Below, piece by piece: positions 29,948-39,044 of a stretch of 64,000 nt of DNA. The notes below the pieces were generated by a model that was not told where the DNA came from, searched no databases, and was given only the letters and a program-made list of their open reading frames with translations. The position numbers were made by a program, and so were the translations under genes. Within the stretch, counting starts at the first letter, position 1. Each line of letters starts with the position of its first letter. Source of the stretch: Bradyrhizobium embrapense (GTDB taxonomy: Bacteria > Pseudomonadota > Alphaproteobacteria > Rhizobiales > Xanthobacteraceae); contig NZ_LFIP02000002.1 of assembly GCF_001189235.2 (NCBI RefSeq), positions 558,411-622,410 on the forward strand. The letters are read 5' to 3'.

Positions 29948-30160
29948 TGAGGAGCGCACGCTCGTCAGGCTCCCTCCCCCCTTGCGGGGGAGGGTTGGGG
30001 AGAGGGGTGGACCCCGGGCGAGACGATTGCTGAGCGCATCGCCCTCGCAAAGTCGGCTACCTGTGGTCGGAACGGAAATTGACAGAGCGCGTCGTGTGGT
30101 ACCCCTCGCCCTAACCCTCCACCGCAAGGGGGGAGGGAACCCTTCCGCCAGTGCGTCCCC
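29948..30160. repeat. Composite palindromic intergenic repeat, copy 2
   Basis: Same two-half element as at 5093-5315. The left half has CGTCAGGCTCCCTCCCC...TTGCGGGGGAGGGTTGGGG; the right half has GCGTCGTGTGG...ACCGCAAGG...GGGAGGGAACCC. It sits inside the ruvC-ruvA gap of about 290 bp, so it is probably transcribed with the operon. Confidence 0.7.
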
Positions 30161-30214
30161 TACTAGTGCGGGTTCATCCGAACACGGTGCGCGCGTCGAG
30201 CCTGGGTCACCATC

Positions 30215-30832
30215 ATGATCGGCAAGCTCAAGGGCCTGATCGATTCCTATGGCGAGGACTACGTAATCCTCGACGTCGGCGGCGTCGGCTATCAGGTGCA
30301 TTGCGCGAGCCGCACGCTGCAGGCATTGCCGTCGCCGGGCGGCGCGGCGGTGCTCTCGATCGAGACCTATGTCCGCGAGGATCAGATCAAGCTGTTCGGC
30401 TTCCGCTCAGATCTCGAGCGCGAATGGTTTCGCCTGCTGCAGACCGTGCAGGGCGTCGGCGCCAAGGTCGCGCTCGCGGTGCTCGGCACGCTGCCGCCGA
30501 CCGATCTCGCCAACGCCGTCGCGCTGCGTGACAAGGCGGCTGTGGCGCGGACGCCCGGTGTCGGGCCGAAGGTCGCCGAACGCATCGTCAGCGAATTGAA
30601 GGACAAGGCACCGGGCTTTGCCGATGTCGATCCCGCGGTGGTGCATCTCTCGGGCGCGATCGACAACAACCGCGCGCCGCGTCCGGTCACCGACGCGATC
30701 TCCGCGCTGGTTAACCTCGGCTACGGCCAGCCGCAGGCCGCCGCCGCGATCGCCGCTGCCTCGCGCAGCGCCGGTGAGAGCGCCGAGACCGCGCAGCTGA
30801 TCCGGCTTGGGCTTAAGGAATTGTCGAAGTGA
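30215..30832 (+). CDS. ruvA: Holliday junction branch-migration protein RuvA
   Basis: A 205-residue protein that binds four-way junctions and loads RuvB. The N-terminal OB-like domain ([20 protein letters not shown]) is followed by the helix-hairpin-helix region ([38 protein letters not shown]) and the C-terminal RuvB-contacting domain ([20 protein letters not shown]). Its stop overlaps the GTG start of ruvB (GTGA at 30829-30832). Confidence 0.96.
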   Translation: MIGKLKGLIDSYGEDYVILDVGGVGYQVHCASRTLQALPSPGGAAVLSIETYVREDQIKLFGFRSDLEREWFRLLQTVQGVGAKVALAVLGTLPPTDLANAVALRDKAAVARTPGVGPKVAERIVSELKDKAPGFADVDPAVVHLSGAIDNNRAPRPVTDAISALVNLGYGQPQAAAAIAAASRSAGESAETAQLIRLGLKELSK

Positions 30833-31878
30833 ACACGCCCTCGCGCATGGTCTCGCCCGAACGCCGCTCCGACGATGTCGGCGACACCGCGCTGCGTCCG
30901 CAGTCGCTGACGGAGTTCGTCGGCCAGGCCCAGGCGCGCAAGAATCTCTCGATCTTCATCGAAGCCGCCAAGAAGCGCGGCGAGGCGCTCGATCACGTGC
31001 TGTTCGTCGGTCCCCCCGGCCTCGGCAAGACCACGCTGGCGCAGATCGTCGCGCGCGAGCTCGGCGTCGGCTTCCGTGCCACCTCCGGCCCCGTGATCGC
31101 GAAGGCTGGCGACCTCGCGGCGCTGCTCACCAATCTGGAAGAGCGCGATGTGCTGTTCATCGACGAAATCCATCGCCTGAGCCCAGCGGTGGAAGAAGTA
31201 CTCTATCCCGCGATGGAGGATTTTCAGCTTGATCTGATCATCGGCGAAGGCCCTGCGGCGCGCTCGGTCAAGATCGAGCTGTCGAAATTCACCCTGGTCG
31301 GTGCGACGACGCGCGCGGGCCTGCTCACCAATCCCTTGCGCGATCGCTTCGGCATTCCGGTCCGGCTCAACTTCTACACCGTGGAAGAGCTCGAGAAGAT
31401 CGTCACCCGCGGCGCCCGCGTGCTCAACATCGGCATGAGCCCCGACGGCGCCAACGAGATCGCGCGCCGCGCCCGCGGCACGCCGCGCATCGCCGGCCGC
31501 CTGCTGCGCCGGGTCCGCGACTTTGCCTCGGCAGCCGATGCCGATGCCATCGACCGCGGCATCGCCGACCGGGCGCTGAGCGCGCTCGAGGTCGACAGCG
31601 CCGGGCTCGACGCGATGGACCGGCGCTATCTCACCACCATCGCCTTGAACTATGGCGGCGGGCCAGTCGGCGTCGAGACCATGGCCGCAGCGTTGTCGGA
31701 GCCGCGCGATGCGATCGAGGACATCATCGAGCCCTATCTGATCCAGTGCGGCTATCTGCAGCGCACCCCGCGCGGAAGACTGCTGACCTCACATGCCTTC
31801 CGCCATCTCGGCCTCGCCGAGCCGAACCGCGATCCCGCGCAGTTCGGCCTGTTCGGCGGCAATGGCGATGAGGATTGA
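30829..31878 (+). CDS. ruvB: Holliday junction branch-migration helicase RuvB
   Basis: A 349-residue AAA+ motor. Walker [13 protein letters not shown], Walker [10 protein letters not shown], sensor I ([11 protein letters not shown]), and the arginine-finger and winged-helix DNA-binding C-terminus ([17 protein letters not shown]) are all present. It starts with GTG and overlaps ruvA by 4 bp, so the two are translationally coupled. It pumps DNA through RuvA-bound junctions during recombination repair. Confidence 0.97.
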   Translation: MNTPSRMVSPERRSDDVGDTALRPQSLTEFVGQAQARKNLSIFIEAAKKRGEALDHVLFVGPPGLGKTTLAQIVARELGVGFRATSGPVIAKAGDLAALLTNLEERDVLFIDEIHRLSPAVEEVLYPAMEDFQLDLIIGEGPAARSVKIELSKFTLVGATTRAGLLTNPLRDRFGIPVRLNFYTVEELEKIVTRGARVLNIGMSPDGANEIARRARGTPRIAGRLLRRVRDFASAADADAIDRGIADRALSALEVDSAGLDAMDRRYLTTIALNYGGGPVGVETMAAALSEPRDAIEDIIEPYLIQCGYLQRTPRGRLLTSHAFRHLGLAEPNRDPAQFGLFGGNGDED

Positions 31879-32043
31879 GGCGAGCGCTCTCGAAGACGTG
31901 AAAAGACGTGTTGTGCCCGCTAACCATTGCGACGTCTCTGCGGGTCCTCTGCACAAACACGGCCCAATTTCGCTCTAATCAAAGGGCCTATGATCGTCCG
32001 GAGCGCCTTCCAGGAGGCGCCAGGCATCACCGATCAAGCGTCC

Positions 32044-32961
32044 ATGATTTCACGTCGACATTTTCTTCGCGGCTTCGGCGGATTGACCGCCGCCACCGCC
32101 TCGACCGCAGCCTACGGCCTGAGCGAGCCGGTCGTCCGCCTCACGCTGACGCGCTACGATCTGTCGCCGCGGCAATGGCCGGCCGACTTTCCGCTCAGGA
32201 TCGTCGCGCTCGCCGACATTCACGCCTGCGATCCCTGGATGTCGCTCGATCGCATCGCGGAGATCGTCGAGCGCACCAACGCGCTGAACCCCGACATCAT
32301 CGTGTTGCTCGGCGACTATGTCGCGGGACTGCGCCACGTCACCCGCTTCATTCCGGCTTCCGAATGGGCCGCGGTGCTCAGGGGCCTGAAGGCGCCGCTC
32401 GGCGTCCACGCCGTGCTCGGCAATCACGATTATTGGGAAGACAAGACGGTGCAGCGCCTGGGGCAGGGGACACCCGTCGCGCGCCGCGCGCTGGAGCGCG
32501 CCGGCATTCCGGTCTACGAGAACGACGCGGTGCGGCTCACCAAGGACGGTCGCCCGTTCTGGCTTGCCGGTCTCGGCGACCAGCTCGCCTTTATGGCGGC
32601 GCGGCGCTATCGCGAGGTCCGGCGCATCGGCGTCGACGATCTCAACGCGACGCTCGCAAAAGTCACCGACGACGCGCCGGTGATCCTGCTCGCGCACGAG
32701 CCCGATGTGGCGCTCCGCGTGCCCTCGCGCGTCGCGCTGCAACTGTCCGGCCACACCCATGGCGGGCAGATCCGGCTGCTCGGCTGGTCGCCCGCGGTGC
32801 CGGTGAAGCACGGCATGCGGCTCGCCTATGGCCACATCAAGCTGAAATGCGACGTCGTCGTCTCCGGCGGCCTCGGCTGCAGCATCATGCCGTTCCGCCT
32901 CGGCGTGCCGCCGGAGATCGTGCAGGTCACGCTCGGCGCAAAGGGGCCGGTGCTGTCCTGA
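32044..32961 (+). CDS. Tat-exported metallophosphoesterase
   Basis: A 305-residue calcineurin-like phosphoesterase. It begins with a twin-arginine signal (MISRRHFLRGFGGLTAATAS). Metal motifs are in order: ALADIHACDPW, LLGDYVAGL, AVLGNHDYWED, LLAHEPD and LSGHTHGGQIRLLGW. These resemble YkuE/YaeI-type enzymes that act on lipid or cyclic-nucleotide phosphoesters. An upstream ATG at 31990 has a better ribosome-binding site (AAAGGG), so the N-terminus is uncertain by 18 residues. It follows ruvB by about 165 bp. Confidence 0.85.
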   Translation: MISRRHFLRGFGGLTAATASTAAYGLSEPVVRLTLTRYDLSPRQWPADFPLRIVALADIHACDPWMSLDRIAEIVERTNALNPDIIVLLGDYVAGLRHVTRFIPASEWAAVLRGLKAPLGVHAVLGNHDYWEDKTVQRLGQGTPVARRALERAGIPVYENDAVRLTKDGRPFWLAGLGDQLAFMAARRYREVRRIGVDDLNATLAKVTDDAPVILLAHEPDVALRVPSRVALQLSGHTHGGQIRLLGWSPAVPVKHGMRLAYGHIKLKCDVVVSGGLGCSIMPFRLGVPPEIVQVTLGAKGPVLS

Positions 32962-32996
32962 TCGCGCTTGCGTGATCGCGCAATTTGCGCAAAACG

Positions 32997-33479
32997 ATGG
33001 TTCTCACGAGGGCAATCGAGGGGCCGCACTTGACCTTACCCCATATCGACGGCGCGATCCGCGATGGCCGACATCATATGCAGGTCCGTGTCTACTACGA
33101 AGACACCGATTTTTCCGGCATCGTCTACCACGCCAATTATCTGCGCTTCATGGAGCGCGGCCGCACCAATCATCTCCGCTTGATGGGCGCCGAACAGAAC
33201 GCGCTGTTCGAGGAGACGCAGGAGGAGACCGGCGGCTTCGCCTTCGTGGTGCGCTCGATGACGCTGGACTTCCTGAAGCCCGCGCGAATGGACGACATGC
33301 TCGACGTCGTGACCTGGCCGATCGCGGTGAAGGGTGCCTCCATCATGCTCGCGCAGGAGGTCCGGCGCGGCGATGACGTGCTCGTGAAGGCGCAGGTGCG
33401 CGTCGCCTTCGTCAGTCAGGGCAGGGCACAGCCGATTCCGAAGTCCATTCGCGCGCTGATGAAGGCCGATCTGGCTTAA
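32997..33479 (+). CDS. ybgC: YbgC-type acyl-CoA thioesterase
   Basis: A 160-residue hot-dog-fold thioesterase. The active-site segment YYEDTDFSGIVYHANYLRF, with its Asp, is clear. In other proteobacteria ybgC opens the tol-pal envelope operon and sits next to tolQ. Here it follows ruvCAB as expected, but the next genes are unrelated and no tolQ is seen. Starts at TTG 32985 or ATG 32997 are possible; the ATG is chosen. Confidence 0.88.
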   Translation: MVLTRAIEGPHLTLPHIDGAIRDGRHHMQVRVYYEDTDFSGIVYHANYLRFMERGRTNHLRLMGAEQNALFEETQEETGGFAFVVRSMTLDFLKPARMDDMLDVVTWPIAVKGASIMLAQEVRRGDDVLVKAQVRVAFVSQGRAQPIPKSIRALMKADLA

Positions 33480-33559
33480 CTATCGGGCGATAGGAAACAC
33501 CCCATCGACTCTCCGTCGCCCGGCGATAGATTTGCCTGGCAAACATTGAGGGATCGCCG

Positions 33560-34027
33560 ATGTCACGCCCGCCGCTGCCGCCCTTTACCCGCGAGACCGC
33601 CGCGCAGAAGGCGCGCATGGCGGAGGACGCCTGGAATTCGCGCGACCCGGTCCGGGTTGCCGGCGCCTATACCGAGGACAGCCGCTGGCGCAATCGCTCC
33701 GAGGTATTTCAAGGCCGCGAGGCGATCGTGGCCTTCCTGACCCGCAAATGGGAGAAGGAGCTGGAGTATCGCCTGATCAAGGACCTCTGGGCGTTCGACG
33801 GCAATCGCATCGCGGTGCGCTTCCAGTACGAATGGCACGACGTCGGCGGCAACTGGTTTCGCTCCTACGGCAACGAGCAGTGGGAGTTCGACGAGCACGG
33901 CCTGATGCGCCGCCGCGAGGCCTCGATCAACGACATCGCGATCGCAGAGAAGGACCGCCGCTTCCACTGGCTCGCGCCGGGTCCGCGTCCGGCCGACGTG
34001 CCCGGGTTGGGGCAGGAGCCGTTCTGA
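33560..34027 (+). CDS. NTF2-like protein of the DUF1348 family
   Basis: A 155-residue SnoaL/NTF2-fold protein. The sequence [20 protein letters not shown] and the block [17 protein letters not shown] are typical of DUF1348. No catalytic residue can be named with confidence. It is the first of several small accessory genes here and appears to be transcribed alone. Confidence 0.75.
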   Translation: MSRPPLPPFTRETAAQKARMAEDAWNSRDPVRVAGAYTEDSRWRNRSEVFQGREAIVAFLTRKWEKELEYRLIKDLWAFDGNRIAVRFQYEWHDVGGNWFRSYGNEQWEFDEHGLMRRREASINDIAIAEKDRRFHWLAPGPRPADVPGLGQEPF

Positions 34028-34069
34028 TCGCTGCGCTCGATCCGGGCTCAGGGTGAGGCGGGAGCCGGG

Positions 34070-34240
34070 CCGTCGTGCTTCGAGACGCGCGTTCCGCGCT
34101 CCTCAGCATGACGGTCATGAGATTGAGCGTTCAGCTAGAGCTAAGCGTGCAGATGTTCGCTCCGTCACCCCTGCGCAAAGGCTTCGCCTTTGTCGCTGGA
34201 GGTGCGAGCGGAGCGAGCCTCGAAGTGTGGACGGCCCCAC
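34070..34240. repeat. Interspersed palindromic element related to the CATCCTGAGG family
   Basis: The left part has CGTGCTTCGAGACGCGCG...GCTCCTCAGCATGACGG; the right part has GCGCAAAGGCTTCGCCTTTG (a hairpin) and GGTGCGAGCGGAGCGAGCCTCGAAG. Similar arms occur at 14451-14551. It occupies most of the 241-bp gap between the DUF1348 gene and the convergent GST gene. Confidence 0.6.
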
Positions 34241-34268
34241 GCTCGGAGCCGTCGCCTTTCAATGTGCC

Positions 34269-34913
34269 TTACGCCGCCGCCTTGTGCCGGGCGATCTCCG
34301 CCTTGTAGAGCTCGAACTCCTCCGCGACCGCTTTCGCGACCGACGGCCGGGTGCGCAGGCGCTCGTAATAGGCCTTCAGCGCCGGCCACTTTGAAAGCTC
34401 GATCGGCGGCGTTGCCATGGTCCAGTTGATGACAGTGACGAGATAGGCGTCGGCGACGCTGAAATGATCGAGCAGGTAGTCGCGGCCCTTCAGGTGGTCC
34501 TCGAGATAGTCGAGCCGCGAGACGTATTTCTCCAGCGCGTAGGTCTTGGCTTCCGGCGGCGCCTTCTTGTCGAGCAGCGGCAGGAACAGGCCCTTGTGCA
34601 ACTCGGTGCCGATGAAGCACAGCCATTGATGCAGCTTCGAACGTTCGGCGCTCGATGCGGTGCCGATGCCGGCGCGCGGGAACTGGTCGGCGACATATTG
34701 CAGGATCGCGGCGTTCTCGGTCAGCACCACGCCGTCGTCGGTGCGCAAGGTCGGCACCAGCCCGAGCGGGTTGACCTTGTTGAAGTCGGTGCCGTCATTG
34801 CGCACCTGTTTGGTCTTCGGATCGACCTCGAGATAGTTGGCCGGCTGGCCCGCTTCGTACAGCGCGACGCGGGTCGCCATCGAGCAGGCGAGCGGCGAGA
34901 AATACAGGTCCAT
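34269..34913 (-). CDS. Glutathione S-transferase
   Basis: A 214-residue GST with an N-terminal thioredoxin-fold domain (MDLYFSPLACSMATRVALYE, likely catalytic Ser/Cys at 10-11; VPTLRTDDGVVLTENAAILQ is the glutathione-binding strand) and an all-helical C-terminal domain. AAGGAGGCACC lies ahead of the ATG. It is divergent from a TetR gene 99 bp away that probably represses it, so it is likely induced by a toxic ligand of that repressor. Confidence 0.9.
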   Translation of the reverse strand: MDLYFSPLACSMATRVALYEAGQPANYLEVDPKTKQVRNDGTDFNKVNPLGLVPTLRTDDGVVLTENAAILQYVADQFPRAGIGTASSAERSKLHQWLCFIGTELHKGLFLPLLDKKAPPEAKTYALEKYVSRLDYLEDHLKGRDYLLDHFSVADAYLVTVINWTMATPPIELSKWPALKAYYERLRTRPSVAKAVAEEFELYKAEIARHKAAA

Positions 34914-34961
34914 GGTGCCTCCTTGGGGCGAGTCTGGCGCGGGTGTCCCGGCCATTGTTGA

Positions 34962-35024
34962 TTTTTGTACTGTCTTGGATAATATTGAGGGCGTCAAGGA
35001 ATTTAATGCGAAATGGTACAAAAA
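34962..35024. promoter_or_regulatory. Candidate TetR operator half-sites upstream of the GST gene
   Basis: TTTTTGTAC (34962-34970) and GTACAAAAA (35016-35024) are perfect inverted 9-mers in the GST/TetR gap, the second overlapping the TetR start codon. They are 45 bp apart, further than one dimer would span, so they may be two half-sites or the edges of two weaker operators. Confidence 0.35.
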
Positions 35025-35672
35025 AGTAAGAGGCCGCCATCTGCTGCAAGAAGTGCGACGCCCGTCGAACCGAAGCGGCGCGGGCGGCCGCGCGCCTATG
35101 AGCCCGATGTGGCGCTCGGCAAGGCGCTCGATCTGTTTCGCCGCGACGGCTTTGCCGCGACCTCGCTCGATGATCTGAGTGCTGCGACCGGCATGAACCG
35201 GCCGAGTCTCTATGGCGCGTTCGGCGACAAGCGCGACCTCTACATCAAGAGCTACCAGCGCTACCGCGACGATGCGCGCGCGTCGATGGCCGACATCTTT
35301 CGCGCCGAGGCGCCGCTGCGCGAGCGGCTGGAGCGCATCTACCGGATCGCGCTCGACATCTATCTCTCCGGCGAGTCCGGTCCGCGCGGCTGCTTCACGG
35401 TGATGACAGCGGCGTCCGAGGCGGTGTCGGATCCGGATATCCGCAGCATGGTGGTGGAGGGCCTGACCGAACTCGACAAGGCGTTCGGCATTTGCTTCCG
35501 CCATGCCAGGGAACGCGGCGAGCTGCCCGAGGGCGCCGATCCGGCGGCGCTGGCGCATCTCGCCTCCGCCACCATCCACACCATCGCGATCCGTGCCCGC
35601 GCCCGCGTGCCGCGCGGGGAACTCGAGGCGATCGTGAAGGGCGCCGTCGACGTGCTGTGCGCGGCCAAATAG
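35013..35672 (+). CDS. TetR/AcrR-family repressor
   Basis: A 219-residue regulator. The helix-turn-helix is around 45-75 (FAATSLDDLSAATGMNRPSL); the rest is the ligand-binding helical domain. The N-terminus is unusually basic (VQKSKRPPSAARSATPVEPK). It is divergent from the GST gene and probably represses it and itself. Confidence 0.88.
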   Translation: MVQKSKRPPSAARSATPVEPKRRGRPRAYEPDVALGKALDLFRRDGFAATSLDDLSAATGMNRPSLYGAFGDKRDLYIKSYQRYRDDARASMADIFRAEAPLRERLERIYRIALDIYLSGESGPRGCFTVMTAASEAVSDPDIRSMVVEGLTELDKAFGICFRHARERGELPEGADPAALAHLASATIHTIAIRARARVPRGELEAIVKGAVDVLCAAK

Positions 35673-35761
35673 CCGCCGCGAATTTCACCAGAGCAAATGT
35701 CGGGAGCTGGTTTTCCGGGCCGTCCTCGGTCAGGTCTCCTCGCACACGGAAGCGGAACTTC

Positions 35762-36412
35762 ATGGGAAAGCTCAGGACTTCACTCTTCATGGTATCGATC
35801 GACGGATTTGGCGCGGCGCCGCGCCAGAGCCTGGAAAATCCATTCGGCGAAGGCGGTCTCGCGCTGCCCGCCGCCTGGTTCTTCGAGACGCGAACATTTC
35901 GCCAGATGACCGGACAGGACGGCGGCACCACCGGGCTCGACGACGAGATCGCCCGCAAGTCGATGCAGAACATCGGCGCCTGGATCATGGGCCGCAACAT
36001 GTTCGGACCGATTCGTGGGCCGTGGCCCGATCATTCGTGGAAGGGCTGGTGGGGCGACGTACCGCCATATCACACGCCAGTGTTCGTGCTGACGCATCAC
36101 GCGCGGCCCGACCTTCCGATGGCGGGCGACACCACGTTTCATTTCGTCACCGACGGCATGCTTGCTGCGCTGGAGCGGGCGCGCGCCGTTGCCGGCGACA
36201 AGGACATCCGGGTCGGTGGCGGCGTATCGGTGGTGCGGCAATTCCTCCAGGCCCGTTTGCTCGACGAACTGCAATTGGTGATACCGCCGGTCTTGCTCGG
36301 TGCCGGCGAGAGCTTGTTCGCGGGGCTCGACCTGCCCGCGCTCGGCTATGGCGTCGTCTCGCATGTCGCGAGCCCGAACGCCACCCACGTCACCTTCGCG
36401 CGCAAGCCGTAG
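35762..36412 (+). CDS. Dihydrofolate reductase-like (RibD C-terminal domain) protein
   Basis: A 216-residue single-domain protein of the DHFR/RibD-C superfamily, likely an NADPH-dependent reductase. Features: ISIDG-like N-terminus (LFMVSIDGFGA), NIGAWIMGRNMFGPIRGPWP, TDGMLAALERARAVAGDKDI, and GGGVSVVRQFLQARLLDELQ for cofactor binding. The substrate is unknown; these small proteins are common next to AHSA1 and YciI genes in soil bacteria. The ATG at 35762 is chosen over a longer open frame that overlaps tetR. Confidence 0.82.
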   Translation: MGKLRTSLFMVSIDGFGAAPRQSLENPFGEGGLALPAAWFFETRTFRQMTGQDGGTTGLDDEIARKSMQNIGAWIMGRNMFGPIRGPWPDHSWKGWWGDVPPYHTPVFVLTHHARPDLPMAGDTTFHFVTDGMLAALERARAVAGDKDIRVGGGVSVVRQFLQARLLDELQLVIPPVLLGAGESLFAGLDLPALGYGVVSHVASPNATHVTFARKP

Positions 36413-36509
36413 GTCGCAGTCTCCGCGTCAGCGGCCAAAATAGGCCGTTGACGCGACCGCTTTTTGGTCGTACTTAACCCAAAGGTTATTTAACCAATGA
36501 GCTAAGTAG

Positions 36510-36929
36510 ATGCCGCTCGATCCCCTCAGTTCGACCTTCGCGGCGCTGGCCGATCCGACCCGGCGCGCGATCCTGGCGCGGCTCGCGCTCGGCGAAACCT
36601 CGGTGATGGAGCTGGCAAAACCATTCGATATGAGCCTGCCGGCGATCTCCAAGCACCTGAAGGTGCTGGAGCATGCCGGGTTGATCTCGCGCGGGCGCGA
36701 GGCGCAGTGGCGGCCGTGCCGCATCGCGCCGGACTCGTTCAAGCAGGTCGACGGCTGGCTCGGGAATTTCCGTCGTTTCTGGGATGAAAGCTTCAACCGC
36801 CTCGACGGCCTGCTCGAGGAGATGAAGGCGGAGGAGGCCGCGAAGGCCCCGCCGCGCAGCAACCGCAAGGTCAGCAACCCTAAAGTCAGAGTAACCAAGG
36901 AGAAGCAACGTGGACGCACGCGTGGATAA
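36510..36929 (+). CDS. ArsR-family winged-helix regulator
   Basis: A 139-residue ArsR/SmtB-type DNA-binding protein (FAALADPTRRAILARLALGE; ELAKPFDMSLPAISKHLKVL as the recognition helix). No metal-binding CxC motif is seen, so it probably senses something other than metals, or is controlled through its partner. Its end overlaps the next gene by 20 bp, marking a coupled pair; ArsR plus SRPBCC/AHSA1 pairs are widespread and usually autoregulated. Confidence 0.9.
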   Translation: MPLDPLSSTFAALADPTRRAILARLALGETSVMELAKPFDMSLPAISKHLKVLEHAGLISRGREAQWRPCRIAPDSFKQVDGWLGNFRRFWDESFNRLDGLLEEMKAEEAAKAPPRSNRKVSNPKVRVTKEKQRGRTRG

Positions 36930-37401
36930 GACGCTGAGGATCACGACCCCATCGGATTTCGAGTTCGCCATGACGCGGCAGTTCGACGCGCCGCGGCGCT
37001 TCGTGTTCGACGCGATGACCAAGCCGGAATATCTGGTGCGCTGGCTCGGCTGCGAGACGCTCGCAATGCCCGTGTGCGAAGTCGACCTGCGCGTCGGCGG
37101 AGCCTATCGGTTTGTGTTCCGCTCTTCCGAGGGCATCGAGCATGAACTGACCGGCACCTATCGCGAGGTGGTGCGCCCGGAGCGGCTGGCATTCGGCGAG
37201 ACCTTCTCGATGCCGGGCTTCACCAGCGACGAATATCTCGTCATCTCGACCTTCATCGAGGAAGCCGGCACCACCACGTTGACCACCACCATCCGCCATC
37301 CGACCAAGGAAGCGCGCGACGGCCATCTCAATTCGGGCATCGACAAGGGCGTCGCGCCGGCCTACGACCGGCTCGCGGAGGTGGTTGCCGGGATGGGCTA
37401 A
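36910..37401 (+). CDS. SRPBCC/AHSA1-family protein paired with ArsR
   Basis: A 163-residue START-like (SRPBCC) protein that likely binds a small hydrophobic ligand in a helix-grip cavity. Segments such as FEFAMTRQFDAPRRFVFDAM and CEVDLRVGGAYRFVFRSSEG are typical of AHSA1-type members. The start is GTG at 36910 with AAGGAGAAGC before it, inside the end of the ArsR gene. Confidence 0.88.
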   Translation: MDARVDKTLRITTPSDFEFAMTRQFDAPRRFVFDAMTKPEYLVRWLGCETLAMPVCEVDLRVGGAYRFVFRSSEGIEHELTGTYREVVRPERLAFGETFSMPGFTSDEYLVISTFIEEAGTTTLTTTIRHPTKEARDGHLNSGIDKGVAPAYDRLAEVVAGMG

Positions 37402-37423
37402 GGCGCCTGTTGTCTCGCATCCG

Positions 37424-37507
37424 CCATTGCGAGCGACGCGAAGCAATCCATCTGACCGTGTTTGCGGTGGCATGGATTGCTTCGTCGCTTCGCTCCTCGC
37501 AATGACG
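37424..37507. repeat. CATTGCGAGCG inverted-repeat element, copy 2
   Basis: The same element as at 26152-26236: CCATTGCGAGCGACGCGAAG / GGATTGCTTCGTCGCTTCGC / TCCTCGCAATGACGG. It lies between the convergent SRPBCC and hydroxyacid dehydrogenase genes, where it could also slow transcription from both sides. Confidence 0.8.
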
Positions 37508-37515
37508 GCTTCGCG

Positions 37516-38481
37516 CTAATACCCCCGCTTGCGATCGACCATGTTCTCCAGCTCCCCGCCTTGCTCGAAGCGCGCGATCTGTTGCGCGACGTATTTCGAG
37601 ATCTCGTCGGCGTCGGTGTCGGCGGCGTTGTGCGGTGTCAGCACCACCTTCGGATGGCTCCAGAACGGGCTCGCCTCGGGCAGCGGCTCGGTCTCGAAGA
37701 CGTCGAGCGAGGCCGCGCCCAGCGTGCCGTCATCGAGCGCGCGCAAAATGTCCGCTTCGTTCTGCAATCCGCCGCGGCCGGCATTGATGATGACAGGCGC
37801 GCCGAGCGGGCTGCTGCGGTTCAGTTTCACGAACGCGTCGCGGTTCAGCACGTGCCGGGTATCCGGCGTCAGCGGCAGCAGGCAGACCAGGATGTTGGTC
37901 TCGCGCAGGAACGCGTCCAGCCCGTCAGTGCCGTGATAGCAGACGACGCCGTCGATCCGCTTCTCGCTGCGGCTCCAGCCGACGACGCGGAAGCCGAGCG
38001 CGCGCAGCGCGTGCGCCGAGGCGGCGCCGAGGGTGCCGAGCCCCATCACCCCGACGGTGATCGCGCTTGCCGCCCACTGATAGTCCGGCGCCCAGCGCTT
38101 CAGGCGCTGCGACTCGCGCAGATATAGCTCCTGGCGGTGATGCATCAACACATGCAGCACGACATATTCTGTCATGCGGTCGGTGAGATCGGAGACCGAA
38201 ACCCGCACCAGCGGCACGTCGGGCAGCGAGCGGTCCGCCATCAGTGCGTCGACGCCGGCGCCGAGGTTGAAGATGACGCGCAGGTTCTTGAATGCCGCGA
38301 GCTCGCCCGGCTTCGGCTTCCATACCGCGGCATAGTGCACCTCCGCGGGATCGAGCGCGCCGTCCGGCAGCAGCACCACGCGGCGGTCCGGGCAGACCGT
38401 GTCGAACCGCGCTTTCCAGCGCGCCGACGACCAGTTTTCCGAGCCGCCATTGATCAGCAGCGCCAGTGCGCCCTTACCCAT
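37516..38481 (-). CDS. D-2-hydroxyacid dehydrogenase (GhrA-like glyoxylate/hydroxypyruvate reductase)
   Basis: A 321-residue NAD(P)H-dependent reductase. The Rossmann loop GLGTLGAASAHALRALG, INAGRGGLQNEADIL and the catalytic-His segment LTPHNAADTDADE are present. Like GhrA it is shorter at the N-terminus than glycerate dehydrogenases. It should reduce glyoxylate or hydroxypyruvate. GGAGGTATCCCG precedes the ATG. It is divergent from the small secreted protein at 38571. Confidence 0.87.
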   Translation of the reverse strand: MGKGALALLINGGSENWSSARWKARFDTVCPDRRVVLLPDGALDPAEVHYAAVWKPKPGELAAFKNLRVIFNLGAGVDALMADRSLPDVPLVRVSVSDLTDRMTEYVVLHVLMHHRQELYLRESQRLKRWAPDYQWAASAITVGVMGLGTLGAASAHALRALGFRVVGWSRSEKRIDGVVCYHGTDGLDAFLRETNILVCLLPLTPDTRHVLNRDAFVKLNRSSPLGAPVIINAGRGGLQNEADILRALDDGTLGAASLDVFETEPLPEASPFWSHPKVVLTPHNAADTDADEISKYVAQQIARFEQGGELENMVDRKRGY

Positions 38482-38570
38482 CGGGATACCTCCAACTTCA
38501 ATGTGATATTCATCACAGAACGGGCGTGGCCCGCCCCTTAGTCTCCTGCCATCAACCGGGGAGAACTTCC

Positions 38571-38858
38571 ATGCGCAAGCTGATCCTGATCGCGGCTTTC
38601 ATCGCAGTCGCCGCCACCACCGCTCACGCCGGCCAGAGTCGTGGCCTTGTGCTCGCAAACGCCGACACCCCCGCTCAGACGCAATCGGCCGTTGCGCCTG
38701 CTCCCGCCGAAGCCCAGCCGGGCCCGTCGCAGGTGCAGCCTGCCGATGCGCCGCGGCCGCAGGCGTCGCGTCCGGTGAAGAGGAGCCAGGCCAACCGCCG
38801 GGAGAGCGACGAGGCCAAGGCGCGCCGGATCGCCGCCCGCTACGGCGTCTATTGGTGA
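38571..38858 (+). CDS. Small exported protein, function unknown
   Basis: A 95-residue protein with a signal peptide (MRKLILIAAFIAVAATTAHA). The mature part is rich in Ala, Pro and Gln, then strongly basic (RPVKRSQANRRESDEAKARR) and ends ARYGVYW. A GGGGAGAACTTCC ribosome-binding site precedes the ATG. Proteins of this shape are frequent in Bradyrhizobium, but none has a known function that I can assign. Confidence 0.65.
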   Translation: MRKLILIAAFIAVAATTAHAGQSRGLVLANADTPAQTQSAVAPAPAEAQPGPSQVQPADAPRPQASRPVKRSQANRRESDEAKARRIAARYGVYW

Positions 38859-39044
38859 TCGCGGCATCGTCGTTACGGCGATGGCCTGACGCGCCATCGC
38901 GGCCTCAGCCCTCGGTCTTTCGCGCTGTGCGCCGAGGCTTCGGCGAAATCCGTCGCCGGCATCCGGAACCCAAATTTCTTTCGCGCCGCCTGTCGGCAGC
39001 GGGCATAATCGTTCGTTCTTGCAATGAACGGAGATGCCTTTTCG

